Shown here: piece by piece, positions 1 through 9,186 of the stretch
How positions within the stretch are numbered: the stretch's first letter is position 1
Layout of the letters: each line of letters opens with the position of its first letter
From: Haloferula luteola
GTDB lineage: Bacteria > Verrucomicrobiota > Verrucomicrobiia > Verrucomicrobiales > Akkermansiaceae
Length of the DNA: 64,000 bases
NCBI RefSeq assembly: GCF_014201715.1
Contig: NZ_JACHFD010000003.1
Location: 1 to 64,000 of the forward strand
Direction of reading: 5' to 3'
Made by a program: the position numbers and the translations under genes
The notes under the pieces: generated by a model
Database searches by the model: none
What the model was told of the DNA's origin: nothing
The model's input: only the letters and a program-made list of their open reading frames with translations

Positions 1-485
1 AGGCGTTGAAGAAGCCTTGAAGAAGGTCCGGCAGGATACCGCACGAGGTCGGCAAGGCGCCGGCGGCTTCCCTTTCCTGATGGTCCCGGCCTCCGCTCAT
101 CAAGGCACGCTGCCGCCCTTGGTCGCGTGGGAGGGCGACCAGCGGAAACTGCGGTTGGAGATGAGGCCCGAGGCCCATCATTCGATCAGCGATCCAACCC
201 CCATCGGCTGCGGCAAATGCAGATTCCGCCGATTCCAGAGTGCTGACGGCTGAGAACAGACCTTGGGGGAGCGGCTGGAATCGCTGTTTCGGCACTCTCA
301 TTTCACATCCAGAGGCGACGCACTCGCTCGAAGTTTGGAGCCCATCATTCCGTGGACTCCAAGGGTCGAAGCTCCATTCGCACCAGCATGCTGTCCCCGT
401 CTTCCACCTTGTGGGCCGTCCTCAGATCCCTCCCATCCTGAAGCTGGAGCTCCGGCCAGAGTTCTCGCAACTCGCAACCGAATAA
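1..485. other. gene-poor left edge
   Basis: I see no convincing gene here. Short open frames exist on both strands, but their translations are rich in Pro, Arg and Ser, show no domain motif, and look like chance frames in GC-rich DNA. A gene running in from the left cannot be excluded, but no frame entering at base 1 stays open with a recognisable product. Confidence 0.5.
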
Positions 486-518
486 GATCCCTTCCCATCC
501 AGTGATTGGGGAAAGAAC

Positions 519-875
519 GGCATCGACTCCGACTTCTGCTCTATCTCGGGCTGCGGAAAAAATGCCTGCGACCCGGCGCGGGCAGGCGCGACCCGGCACC
601 CCCTCTCCATCCGCACCGAATCCGGCCGTCCTCTCTGCGACGGGATGCGAAGCAAGGTCGACAATTCCGGAGGCCGCGAACGCTACAGCCACCGCATGGG
701 CATCATCGAACCCGCTCTCGCCAACATCCGCCATGCCAAAGCCATGAACCGTTTCGACGATCGAGGACGTCGCAAGGTCTCCGCCCAGTGCCGACTCGAC
801 GATATCGTGCACAACCTAGGCAAAATCGCTCTCTCTCGGCCGGGTTACGCCACCGGCGAGCCCGCCACGGGGTGA
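519..875 (+). pseudogene. transposase remnant, C-terminal end (IS1182-like)
   Basis: The last part of this frame (about 645-845) reads RERYSHRMGIIEPALANIRH, then a KAMNRF block and VHNLGKIA. From memory this is the pattern at the C-terminus of IS1182-type DDE transposases (YxRRxxxxEPvFgNIr...RGrxKVxxQ...VHNixKl). The frame is closed by a stop at 483, and the catalytic domain is absent upstream, so this is a dead fragment rather than an active element. I see no terminal inverted repeats around it. The long minus-strand frame over the same bases is its antisense shadow. Family assignment is by memory of the motif only. Confidence 0.5.
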
Positions 876-1025
876 ATCCCCCTTGCCTCACAGCATGGGT
901 GGCCCCGGCAGGGCGTCACAGGAGCCCATCACCAGGTGCCACGACCCCGCAAGGGAAACGCCCGCCCGGAAATCGAAAACGACGTCCATCACTCGGCACC
1001 ATCGGAAGGCAACGGTATGACGGGC

Positions 1026-1481
1026 TCAACCGGGGTTTTCCGATGGTCTCGTTTGGCCTTTTTGTTTCAGCAACTTGGTAACCTGAAACCGACTTTGAAA
1101 GTGGTGTGCGGTCGTCGGCACGAAAGGAACATCCTCGAATGCCTCGTTGGGAATCCCGGTGAATCCTCCTGTCTCATATCCGCGAAATCGAGCAACGGTG
1201 CCACGCTCAGGAATCGAAATATCGATCCATCCAAACACAAGAAGTTCGATCACTATCGGTTTCGTCAGTGCGTGCGTTCCGACCCGCTTCACCTCAATGA
1301 GCTTCTTGCCGAGGTGCGCGCGAAGGCGAGTGTCCTGATCGTCGACAATTCGCCCCTCAATCTCGATCATCTTGCCAAATCCGGCACCCAACTGTGAAGA
1401 AATCGAGATGCCTTCCCCTTGGTCCTCGGCTGCGCAATGAAGAGCCGTCGCTGCAAAGAGGATTGCGTGGAGGAGTTTCAT
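1026..1481 (-). CDS. small secreted protein, unknown function
   Basis: This encodes about 151 residues from the ATG at 1481. A start at 1496 is also open, but 1481 puts a typical signal peptide at the N-terminus: MKLLHAILFAATALHCAAED has a basic start, a hydrophobic core and an Ala/Cys-rich cleavage region. The mature part is short and polar, with no motif I recognise. It carries two Lys-rich patches and a Lys/Gln-rich C-terminus ending near TKLLKQKGQTRPSENPG. No Shine-Dalgarno is obvious. It stands alone in a gene-poor stretch next to a transposase remnant, so it may have been acquired or be a leftover. Function is unknown; it is likely exported. Confidence 0.55.
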   Translation of the reverse strand: MKLLHAILFAATALHCAAEDQGEGISISSQLGAGFGKMIEIEGRIVDDQDTRLRAHLGKKLIEVKRVGTHALTKPIVIELLVFGWIDISIPERGTVARFRGYETGGFTGIPNEAFEDVPFVPTTAHHFQSRFQVTKLLKQKGQTRPSENPG

Positions 1482-2540
1482 CTTCTGGCGCGTCATAGCA
1501 CCAACTGCCTGACGGCAGCCGCGCGTTGACTGTGGTTTGAGGATTGAAATCACGGTGAGAATTCGACTCCGACTCCGAGCGGGGCAGCGGTCATTCGCGT
1601 CAACCTAGTGCGACAATCGATGGGTTGTCAGTCGATTGAATTCACAAAAAACGAGAAGAGGCTTGATAGGGATAGAGCTCCGGCAAAATCGGCATGTTCG
1701 GTGCCAACTTCTTTCCGAGTCTCCCAGATCTCGAATTCATCGCAAGATCATTGGGCCTGATCGTCAGGCATTCCCACAAATTCAGTGGAGCGGGATTCCT
1801 CTTCGCCCTGCTTCGCTCCGTGACCATGGGCGACTGCTCGCTCGACCACCTCCCAGCACGAGCTGGAGTGAGACCTTGACATGAGGGTTCGAGTCCTAGG
1901 CGGGATACGATGAAGGCCCTTGAGCAGAAAAGCTCACAGGCCTTCGCCTTTTCTGAATATGGTGAAACTCGAGAGAAGCTCCGGAGAGGGAATGGAAGTA
2001 GGATTCGCTCCGAGCAGGTCTCCCCAGTGAGTTGAGTCCTGATCTTTATGGAAACTCGAGCTTCCAGAGCGTCCAATCCTCGCCCAGAGCCGACCTGCAC
2101 CCCTCCGTATCACCATTTCGCGAAACCATCCCCCCACCCTGCTCTCTCCTCACTCCAAGAAGCCTCCCCTCCATTTTTTGTGACGCACGGTGATCGGTGA
2201 GTTTTCCTGTGTGGCGCCCACCACCGCTTCACAATGCTCGCTGTGGAGTTCGCGACCTTCGTGAAGCCGGTTCGGCAAAAGGGCGACTGGCGAACTCCTT
2301 CGAAGTTTCCCGCTCCCGGATCTGGGGGAAATCTTCGGCTGCTGCCCATTAGGGTTCTTGGAAACCGGATCGATGAACTGCGCTGTCCCTGCCTTGATGG
2401 CGCACCAGCGAGGCTGAAAAGCTCTTCCTCACCAACCCACCTGGAACGCCGTGGAAGCCAGGGAGCCACCTGAGTGTCTTCTTCGATTCCCATGGTCGTT
2501 TCACGGATCCCCTGTCGAAAGGATCTCTCCCGCACTCCCT
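1482..2540. other. long stretch without a convincing gene
   Basis: Frames of up to about 150 codons occur on both strands, but none shows a domain, signal peptide or good start. The one structured element is an intrinsic terminator at 1912-1950, preceded by a tRNA T-arm-like string near 1886-1900. I see nothing else between 1951 and 2540. Confidence 0.5.
1912..1950 (+). terminator. orphan intrinsic terminator
   Basis: GAAGGCC (1912-1918) pairs with GGCCTTC (1939-1945), and inside it TGAGC (1921-1925) pairs with GCTCA (1932-1936) across a short A-rich loop. The T-rich tail gccTTTT follows on the plus strand. No protein gene ends just upstream. The sequence before it includes GGTTCGAGTCC, which resembles a tRNA T-loop, so it may end an untranslated RNA or a decayed tRNA. 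Confidence 0.6.
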
Positions 2541-2569
2541 AAAAAAAGGCCGCGGAGAACTCCGCGACC
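2541..2569 (-). terminator. terminator of the pgk-tpiA operon
   Basis: On the minus strand, after the tpiA stop, the CGCGGA/TCCGCG stem (2551-2556 with 2561-2566, extended by two further GC pairs) is followed by seven T residues (2547 to 2541). This is a textbook rho-independent terminator and marks the end of the glycolytic operon. Confidence 0.85.
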
Positions 2570-2598
2570 TTCCAAGGATTCGTTAGGCAAACTTCCGA

Positions 2599-3369
2599 TT
2601 AGGAAGCGGTGCCATTCTCGATGATTTGGAGGAAGCTAGAGGCTTCGAGTGCTGCACCCCCAATCAGGGCTCCGTCAATGTCCGGGCAGGCCATGAGCTC
2701 CGCGGCATTGGCAGGCTTCACGCTGCCGCCGTATTGGATGCGAATTTTGGCTGCGGGCTCGCCACCGAAGGCTTCCGCCACCAACGAACGCACAAATGCA
2801 TGGGCTTCCTGTGCTTGCTCGGCGCTTGCCGTCACACCGGTTCCGATGGCCCACACCGGTTCGTAGGCGATCACGGTTTCCTGCAAATCCTTTTCAGTGA
2901 ATCCTGCAAGGCCCTTGGTGACCTGACGGCGAAGCACTTCTTCCAGCTGACCCCCTTCGCGCTCAGCAAGAGTCTCGCCGATGCAGAAGATGGGCTTCAG
3001 CTTGAACTCGCGAGCTTTGAGCATCTTCGCGTTGATCACGTCGTCGGTCTCACCATAGATGGAGCGACGCTCACTGTGCCCCAGAATCACGTAGTGAACG
3101 TAGAACTCCTTGAGCATCACTGCGCTCACTTCTCCCGTGTAGGCACCGCTATCATACTCCGAACAGTTCTGAGCGGCCAACGCCACGGCAGTGACATTGC
3201 CAAAAAGCTCACTGGCCTTGGCCAACGAAACGAAGGGCGGAGCAATGACCAGGTCGCACGGAAAGGTCTGGTGCTGAACGTGAGGAAGAAGAGCACGGGC
3301 GAAATCCTCCGTTTCGGAGGGACCCTTGTTCATTTTCCAGTTGGCGGCAAAAATCGGCTTCCGGTTCAT
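2599..3369 (-). CDS. tpiA: triosephosphate isomerase
   Basis: The enzyme interconverts dihydroxyacetone phosphate and glyceraldehyde 3-phosphate in glycolysis and gluconeogenesis, in the cytosol. The 256-residue length is normal. The phosphate- and substrate-binding start AANWKMN carries Lys12, the electrophile motif ILGHSERR carries His98, and the catalytic base sits in AYEPVWAIGTG (Glu170). The C-terminal phosphate-binding motifs (IQYGGSVK and IDGALIGGAALE) are complete, so it should be active. It lies 37 bp downstream of pgk on the same strand and is followed by a strong terminator, so the two genes form one operon. Confidence 0.97.
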   Translation of the reverse strand: MNRKPIFAANWKMNKGPSETEDFARALLPHVQHQTFPCDLVIAPPFVSLAKASELFGNVTAVALAAQNCSEYDSGAYTGEVSAVMLKEFYVHYVILGHSERRSIYGETDDVINAKMLKAREFKLKPIFCIGETLAEREGGQLEEVLRRQVTKGLAGFTEKDLQETVIAYEPVWAIGTGVTASAEQAQEAHAFVRSLVAEAFGGEPAAKIRIQYGGSVKPANAAELMACPDIDGALIGGAALEASSFLQIIENGTAS

Positions 3370-3406
3370 GCTTTGATTTCAGTTGGTTACAGCATCCACC
3401 ATGCCA

Positions 3407-4603
3407 TTAGGCTTCATCAAGAGCTGCCACACCGGGCAGTTCCTTGCCTTCGAGCAATTCAAGGGAGGCACCGCCTCCAGTGGAAATGAAGGTGACTTTG
3501 TCGGCGATGCCAAACTTGTTGGCCGCCGTGACGGAGTCGCCGCCACCGACGATGGTCACTGCATCGGTCGCAGCCACCGCTTCGGCCACCTTCTGGGTGC
3601 CCTTGGCGAAGCTGCCAATCTCAAACACTCCCATGGGACCGTTCCAGACGATGGTCTTCGAGGATTTGACCTCCTTGACGAAGTCCTCAATGGCTTGGTC
3701 GCCGATGTCGATGCCTTCCCAATCCGCAGGAATCGCCCCACCCTCGGCGTAAGGAGCCGTCACTTGGGTTTCGGCACCGTCCTTGAATTCTTGCGTGATG
3801 CGAGTATCGGCCGGGAGCAAGAAACGCACGCCCTTGGCGTCGGCGTTCTTGAGAATGTCGAGGGCGAGCTCAAGCTTGTCGTTCTCCACCAGGCTTTTTC
3901 CGATCTCGTAGCCCTGGGCCTTGCGGAAGGTGTAGGCCATGGCTCCACCAATGATGAAGGCATCCGCCTTCGCCATGAGGGCGTTGATCACCTCGATCTT
4001 GTCAGAAACTTTGGCCCCACCCATAATGACCAAGAATGGACGTTGGGGCTCGGCCAGCTTGTCGACCAAATACTCCAGTTCCCGAGCCAGCAGGAAGCCC
4101 ATCGCGCTGGTAGCAACAAAATGGGTCACTCCCTCGGTAGAGGCGTGCGCACGGTGAGCGGTGCCAAAGGCGTCGTTGACAAAAATCTCCGCCGATCCGG
4201 CGAGTTGCTTGGCGAACTCCGGGTCGTTCTTTTCCTCCGCGGAATAGTAGCGTGTGTTCTCCAAGAGAAGCACGTCGCCCTCAGCCAACCCTGCGCGCAA
4301 GGCGGCCACTTCTTCACCCACGCAATCTGGAGCCATGGTCACCGACTTGCCGAGCAACTCCGAGAGGCGTGCTGCCGCAGGTGCCAGGGAAAACTCCGGT
4401 TTGGGCTCACCTTTCGGACGACCGAGGTGCGAGCACAGCACCAACTTGGCTCCGCCCTCGATGAGATGACGGATGGATGGAACGGCGGCTTGGATCCGGG
4501 TGTCATCGGTAATGGCTCCATCTTTGAGCGGAACATTGAAGTCCACACGCATGAGCACTTCCTTGCCTTTGACGTCGAGATTCTGAATCGAGAGTTTAGC
4601 CAT
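3407..4603 (-). CDS. pgk: phosphoglycerate kinase
   Basis: This cytosolic enzyme transfers a phosphate from 1,3-bisphosphoglycerate to ADP. The frame is open for 33 codons upstream, but ATG at 4603 (MAKLSIQNLDVKGKEVLMR) matches the family's usual N-terminus and gives 398 residues, the normal size. The substrate-binding VLMRVDFNVPL, the hinge region and the nucleotide-binding C-terminal GGGDSVTAANKFG are all visible, as is the STGGGASLELLEGKELPG ending. It is first in the operon with tpiA. The 137-bp gap to eda on the other side must hold both promoters. Confidence 0.97.
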   Translation of the reverse strand: MAKLSIQNLDVKGKEVLMRVDFNVPLKDGAITDDTRIQAAVPSIRHLIEGGAKLVLCSHLGRPKGEPKPEFSLAPAAARLSELLGKSVTMAPDCVGEEVAALRAGLAEGDVLLLENTRYYSAEEKNDPEFAKQLAGSAEIFVNDAFGTAHRAHASTEGVTHFVATSAMGFLLARELEYLVDKLAEPQRPFLVIMGGAKVSDKIEVINALMAKADAFIIGGAMAYTFRKAQGYEIGKSLVENDKLELALDILKNADAKGVRFLLPADTRITQEFKDGAETQVTAPYAEGGAIPADWEGIDIGDQAIEDFVKEVKSSKTIVWNGPMGVFEIGSFAKGTQKVAEAVAATDAVTIVGGGDSVTAANKFGIADKVTFISTGGGASLELLEGKELPGVAALDEA

Positions 4604-4740
4604 GGCGGCGGGAGTGCTGCACCTCGCGTCGACGAGAGTCAAGCATCGGGTGGACCATCGGGCCTGGATGACGGAGGGAGTTCGATTTGACGGAACGAAC
4701 ACTTGCCTCGGGAGGCTTTCGAGCCTTTAACCTCGGTTTC

Positions 4741-5361
4741 ATGATCGAAGGAATTCTTGAGAAGCGGATTTGCCCGGTGGTGGTATTGGATCACGTCGAA
4801 GATGCCGAGCCCCTGGCGGATGCCCTGTTGGAAGGTGGACTCAATGTGATGGAGATCACTTTTCGCACTGATGCAGCGGCCGATTGCATTCAAAAAATCG
4901 CCAACGACCGCCCTGAAATCATCGTCGGGGCAGGAACACTCTTGTGCCCAGAACAGGTCCAACGTGCCAAAGATTCCGGAGCTACCTTTGGATTGGCCCC
5001 TGGCCTCAATCCTCAAGTTCTGGCCAAGGCCAATGAACTGGAGCTTCCCTTCTGCCCAGGGGTGATGACCCCCACAGATATCGAAGAAGCCCTCGGACTC
5101 GGGTGCGACTTGCTCAAGTTTTTCCCGGCCGGCCCAGCCGGTGGGCCGAAATTCCTCAAGGCCCTCGCCGGCCCCTACGCCCACACCGGAGTGAAGTTCA
5201 TCCCTACCGGAGGCATCAACCGCGCCAACATGCGCGAATATCTCGACCTCTCGGTGGTGGGAGCAATTGGTGGAAGCTGGATGGTGGATAGTGTTTTGGT
5301 GAAGGAAAAGCGTTGGGCGGAAATCACTTGGCTGACCCGGGAAGCCCTCGCCGCAGTTTGA
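4741..5361 (+). CDS. eda: 2-keto-3-deoxy-6-phosphogluconate aldolase (KDPG/KHG aldolase)
   Basis: It cleaves KDPG to pyruvate and glyceraldehyde 3-phosphate, or the related KHG to pyruvate and glyoxylate. I place the start at ATG 4741 (MIEGILEKRICPVVVLDHVE), giving 206 residues; the frame is open a further 18 codons upstream, but those residues do not fit the family. The catalytic Glu (VMEITFRT, Glu38) with Arg42, and the Schiff-base Lys in LLKFFPAG (Lys126), match Glu45, Arg49 and Lys133 of the E. coli enzyme. No Entner-Doudoroff dehydratase is nearby, so it may act on sugar acids imported from elsewhere. It is followed 49 bp later by ilvA. Confidence 0.93.
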   Translation: MIEGILEKRICPVVVLDHVEDAEPLADALLEGGLNVMEITFRTDAAADCIQKIANDRPEIIVGAGTLLCPEQVQRAKDSGATFGLAPGLNPQVLAKANELELPFCPGVMTPTDIEEALGLGCDLLKFFPAGPAGGPKFLKALAGPYAHTGVKFIPTGGINRANMREYLDLSVVGAIGGSWMVDSVLVKEKRWAEITWLTREALAAV

Positions 5362-5410
5362 CCCCAAACTCGCGGATTGCTCTGTCGCCGGTTTCGCGCA
5401 GCTTGGGGCT

Positions 5411-6958
5411 GTGGAAACCGGTGAAGCTCTCTCCGCCAACCGCCGCCTTCGTCAGGAAATCCTCCTGGCTCGCGAGCGGGTCTATCATTTTGGAAAGCCC
5501 ACTCCTTTGGATGCTCTCGGCATCGAAGGGCTCGATATTTGGATCAAGCGTGAGGACATCTCCCCAATCAAAGCCTACAAATGGCGGGGAGCCGCCAACC
5601 GCATGGCGTCTTTGTCGGTTGAGGAAAAAGCGCGGGGCGTCGCCACGGCGTCTGCTGGCAATCACGCTCAGGGAGTCGCCCTCGCCGCCGCTCGGTTAGG
5701 TGTCTTCGCACGGATTTATATGCCCCGCTCCACCCCTCGAGTCAAAATCGAGGCAGTCCGTCGTCTCGGCGGCGAACAAGTGGAAGTGATCCTATCCGGC
5801 GATAGCTACGATGAAGCCATGGCCGCCGCCCTTTCCGGTGCCGAAGCTTCCGGCGCGACCTATGTCCACGCCTACGACGACCTCAAAGTCATGGCCGGGC
5901 AAGGCACCTTGGCCGATGAAGTGGTGCTTTCCGGGCAAGGCCCTTTCGACGTGGCCTATCTCCAAATCGGGGGCGGCGGCATGGCGGCGGGCGTCTCCGA
6001 ATGGCTCAAAACGTATTGGCCGGAAATCGAGATCGTCGGCGTCGAAGGTATCGATCAGGCCTGCATGGGAGCTGCCGCCACGGCGGGCGAACCGGTGACC
6101 CTCGATCAGGTGGATCTTTTTTGCGATGGAACTGCCGTCCGCAAAATTGGCAGCCATCCGTTCAAGATATTGCAGTCCCGTCTCGACCGACTGATCACCG
6201 TCACCAACGACGAAGTCGTCGGAGCCATCCGCTGCCTTTGGGAAGGCCTGCGATGCATCGCGGAACCCTCCGGGGCCATGGGCCTCGCGGGAGCCCTCAA
6301 GGAATCTTCATCACTTCAGGGAAAGCGAGTACTCGTGGTGCTTTGTGGAGCGAACATCGACTTCCTGAAGCTCGGACAGCTGGCACTATCTCAAACGTCC
6401 GGCCGAGCTCGCACACGAACCCTGAGCGTGCGCATTCCAGAGCGCCCGGGAGCCATGCTTCAGCTGCTCCATTCGGCATTCGCTGGTGCAAATATCGTCG
6501 ATTTCCAATACGGCAAAACCAGTGAACGCGATGCATGGCCGGTCTTCACCCTACAGACCGACTCCACCGAGGACCTGGATGCCGTATCGACGCGCCTCAA
6601 CGGGCAAGGCTTCGAATGGCGGTTGCGGGAAGATGCCGTGGATGTGCGATTTCGTGCCATTCCGCTCCGTCAAGACCTCCTGTCACACCCGGTTTTCTTG
6701 CGCCTCGATTTCTATGAACGGGAAGGAGCGCTTCGCGACTTCCTTCGCGCCCATCTCCCCTCGGACGCCAACCTCTGCTACTTCAATTACCGGAGTTCCG
6801 GTGAACGCATTGGACGCGCTCTGATCGGCATCGAATTCCCCTCTTCGCAGGCTGCCCAATCGTTTCTTGAGGGCAGCTTCCGAACAGGAGAGGGCTACCG
6901 GTTATGCGAACCCCTCGATCCCGAGACGACGGGTCGCCTGCTCGGTCAGGGGAGCTGA
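5411..6958 (+). CDS. ilvA: threonine ammonia-lyase, biosynthetic
   Basis: This PLP enzyme deaminates threonine to 2-oxobutanoate, the first step of isoleucine synthesis. It has 515 residues from a GTG start, the full biosynthetic length. The catalytic half shows [17 protein letters not shown] with the PLP-binding Lys57, SAGNHAQG, and the phosphate-gripping loop GGGGMAAG. The last 170 residues hold two ACT-like regulatory subdomains (the first begins [12 protein letters not shown]), so feedback control by isoleucine is expected. No isoleucine leader peptide or attenuator is visible upstream. It is probably co-transcribed with eda, though their functions are unrelated. Confidence 0.94.
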   Translation: METGEALSANRRLRQEILLARERVYHFGKPTPLDALGIEGLDIWIKREDISPIKAYKWRGAANRMASLSVEEKARGVATASAGNHAQGVALAAARLGVFARIYMPRSTPRVKIEAVRRLGGEQVEVILSGDSYDEAMAAALSGAEASGATYVHAYDDLKVMAGQGTLADEVVLSGQGPFDVAYLQIGGGGMAAGVSEWLKTYWPEIEIVGVEGIDQACMGAAATAGEPVTLDQVDLFCDGTAVRKIGSHPFKILQSRLDRLITVTNDEVVGAIRCLWEGLRCIAEPSGAMGLAGALKESSSLQGKRVLVVLCGANIDFLKLGQLALSQTSGRARTRTLSVRIPERPGAMLQLLHSAFAGANIVDFQYGKTSERDAWPVFTLQTDSTEDLDAVSTRLNGQGFEWRLREDAVDVRFRAIPLRQDLLSHPVFLRLDFYEREGALRDFLRAHLPSDANLCYFNYRSSGERIGRALIGIEFPSSQAAQSFLEGSFRTGEGYRLCEPLDPETTGRLLGQGS

Positions 6959-7005
6959 GAGGCTGATATCCAACCCTTCTCCATTTGGGCTGAGGGCTTG
7001 CGCCA

Positions 7006-7022
7006 ATACCCTACCCCAGTAT
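7006..7022. promoter_or_regulatory. candidate DmeR operator
   Basis: ATAC (7006-7009) and GTAT (7019-7022) form a dyad around a C-rich 9-bp core (CCTACCCCA). A short inverted repeat flanking a G/C tract is the known layout of RcnR/CsoR-family operators. It ends one base before the AGGA Shine-Dalgarno (7023-7026) of dmeR, which suits autorepression. The match is by eye. Confidence 0.5.
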
Positions 7023-7032
7023 AGGACCAGTC

Positions 7033-7308
7033 ATGGCACATTTGTCCGGGGACAACACCAAGCTGATCCAAAGGGTCCGACGCCTGAAGGGACAGCTCGA
7101 AGGCATCGAACGCATGCTCGTTGATGGCGAGGACTGCTACAAAATCCTGCAAAACACCGCGGCCTGCCGAGGCGCGCTCAATTCACTGACCCGTCAGCTG
7201 ATGGAAGAACACATCGTCCATCACATTGAGCAGGAGGCCAGCGCGAGCGAGCCCATCAAGGCCGCATCCCGGGACCTCAGGGAGATTCTTCACAGCTACC
7301 TCAAATAA
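7033..7308 (+). CDS. dmeR: RcnR/CsoR-family metal-sensing repressor
   Basis: This 91-residue, all-helical repressor belongs to the CsoR/RcnR family, which binds G/C-tract operators and lets go when metal binds. The Ni/Co ligand set of RcnR is present at the same positions: His3, Cys35, His60 and His64, with an extra His63. The copper-type CsoR pattern is therefore not expected, nor is the formaldehyde-sensing FrmR role. A good AGGA Shine-Dalgarno lies 6 nt before the ATG. It starts 5 nt before the DmeF transporter gene, the same pairing as the dmeRF operons of rhizobia, so it most likely represses that operon until Co or Ni rises. Confidence 0.88.
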   Translation: MAHLSGDNTKLIQRVRRLKGQLEGIERMLVDGEDCYKILQNTAACRGALNSLTRQLMEEHIVHHIEQEASASEPIKAASRDLREILHSYLK

Positions 7309-7313
7309 TTCCG

Positions 7314-8285
<972 letters not shown>

Positions 8286-8328
8286 CATCTCGAGAGGCAC
8301 TTGAGATCGCGATCGCCCGAAGAAAGAC

Positions 8329-8362
8329 TTGCCATTTTTGCCAAACTTGGCCATTTCGCCAA
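8329..8362. promoter_or_regulatory. tandem ArsR operator candidate
   Basis: Two similar 16-mers lie 18 bp apart, TTGCCATTTTTGCCAA (8329-8344) and TTGGCCATTTCGCCAA (8347-8362). Each is a TTGnC/GCCAA dyad, and GCCAA-AC-TTGGC (8340-8351) forms a third dyad bridging them. They end 3 bp before the arsR ATG, the expected place for autorepression by an ArsR dimer. Confidence 0.6.
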
Positions 8363-8365
8363 GCC

Positions 8366-8692
8366 ATGAAGGCATTGGAAAGCGACCGCCTCGTTCAGGT
8401 CATCAAGGCTCTGGCCCATCCCACCCGCCTTGAAATCGTCCAACTGTTGGCTTCCGGCACCCAAAGCGTCGGTGCTCTCCAAGCGCATGTCGGAGGCGAT
8501 TTGTCGACGGTCTCCAAACACCTCACTCTGATGCGGAAAGCGGGCTGGATCCGCTGTGAAAAGCAAGGTCAGCAAGTGATCTACCAGCTGGCCTGTGAGT
8601 GCCTCCCGACTTTCCTCCATTGCATCCAAGACATCGCGGCTTCCGACTCCAGCTGCGGATGCGAATCTGAATCCGAATCCTGTTCCCTTTGA
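8366..8692 (+). CDS. arsR: ArsR/SmtB-family arsenic-responsive repressor
   Basis: This 108-residue winged-helix repressor shows the typical ALAHPTRLEIVQLL start and a DNA-reading helix in GDLSTVSKHLTLMRKAGW. The helix-3 CVCDL thiol site of the E. coli-type ArsR is missing. Thiols cluster later instead: Cys64, Cys77, Cys79, Cys86, and an acidic Cys-rich tail (Cys97, Cys99, Cys106). As(III) sensing through C-terminal cysteines is therefore likely. It is first of four genes (arsR, DUF6428, arsC, acr3) with overlaps or short gaps, and a dyad pair lies just upstream. Confidence 0.9.
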   Translation: MKALESDRLVQVIKALAHPTRLEIVQLLASGTQSVGALQAHVGGDLSTVSKHLTLMRKAGWIRCEKQGQQVIYQLACECLPTFLHCIQDIAASDSSCGCESESESCSL

Positions 8693-9174
8693 TGAGAGCG
8701 ACCTATCGATCCTTGCTCACTACCCTCCGAAGCCATCCTCAACATGCCGTCGAAGTGGTGCTCCCGAACGGAGAGTCCATCCCCGCCCATTTTCACATCA
8801 CCGAAGTGGGACATGTCTCCAAGTCCTTCCTCGATTGCGGAGGCCAACGCCACACCTTGGAATGGAGCAGTCTGCAGGCATGGGTGGCCGATGATATCGA
8901 TCACCGACTTTCCGCAGAGAAATTGGCGCGCATCCTCGAACGGGCGCAGACCCTCCTTCCGAGCTCCGACTTGCCGATCGAGATCGAATGGGAAGTCCCC
9001 CACTGGACACAACTTCCCGTCTTGAAGGTCGAAGTCACCGGCCACTCCCTCCGTCTTCACACCGAGTTCAAACACACGGACTGCCTGGCCAAAGACATCT
9101 GCTTGCCCGATTTCACCTTGCCTCCTCTTCCCGGTCAGAAGGCTCTTTGCACTCCTGGTTCCGGTTGTTGCTAA
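8692..9174 (+). CDS. DUF6428-like protein of the ars operon
   Basis: This 160-residue protein begins at the ATG at 8692, which overlaps the arsR stop by one base (TGATG), so translation is coupled. I recognise the sequence as the DUF6428-type protein often found in ars operons of Bacteroidota and relatives. The N-terminal half has PAHFHITEVGHV, with two His in an HxH pattern. The centre has LDCGGQRHTLEW, and the C-terminus ends in Cys residues (KALCTPGSGCC, plus DCLAKDICLPDF). No signal peptide or membrane span is visible. The thiol- and His-rich make-up would suit binding As(III) or an arsenic adduct, but its role is unknown. Confidence 0.72.
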   Translation: MRATYRSLLTTLRSHPQHAVEVVLPNGESIPAHFHITEVGHVSKSFLDCGGQRHTLEWSSLQAWVADDIDHRLSAEKLARILERAQTLLPSSDLPIEIEWEVPHWTQLPVLKVEVTGHSLRLHTEFKHTDCLAKDICLPDFTLPPLPGQKALCTPGSGCC

Positions 9175-9186
9175 CTCTGTCTCCCG

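Noticed and set aside
345-812. Minus-strand open frame of 155 codons
   Set aside because: It is antisense to the transposase-like remnant (645-845) and has no signal, domain or start context.
1886-1908. A functional tRNA ending here
   Set aside because: The T stem has two mismatches and no matching acceptor 5' strand is found upstream.
1642-2100. Minus-strand open frame of 152 codons
   Set aside because: Crosses the orphan terminator and the tRNA-like string, with a composition typical of a chance frame.
3383-4690. Plus-strand open frame of 435 codons
   Set aside because: Antisense to pgk for its full length; pgk is unquestionable.
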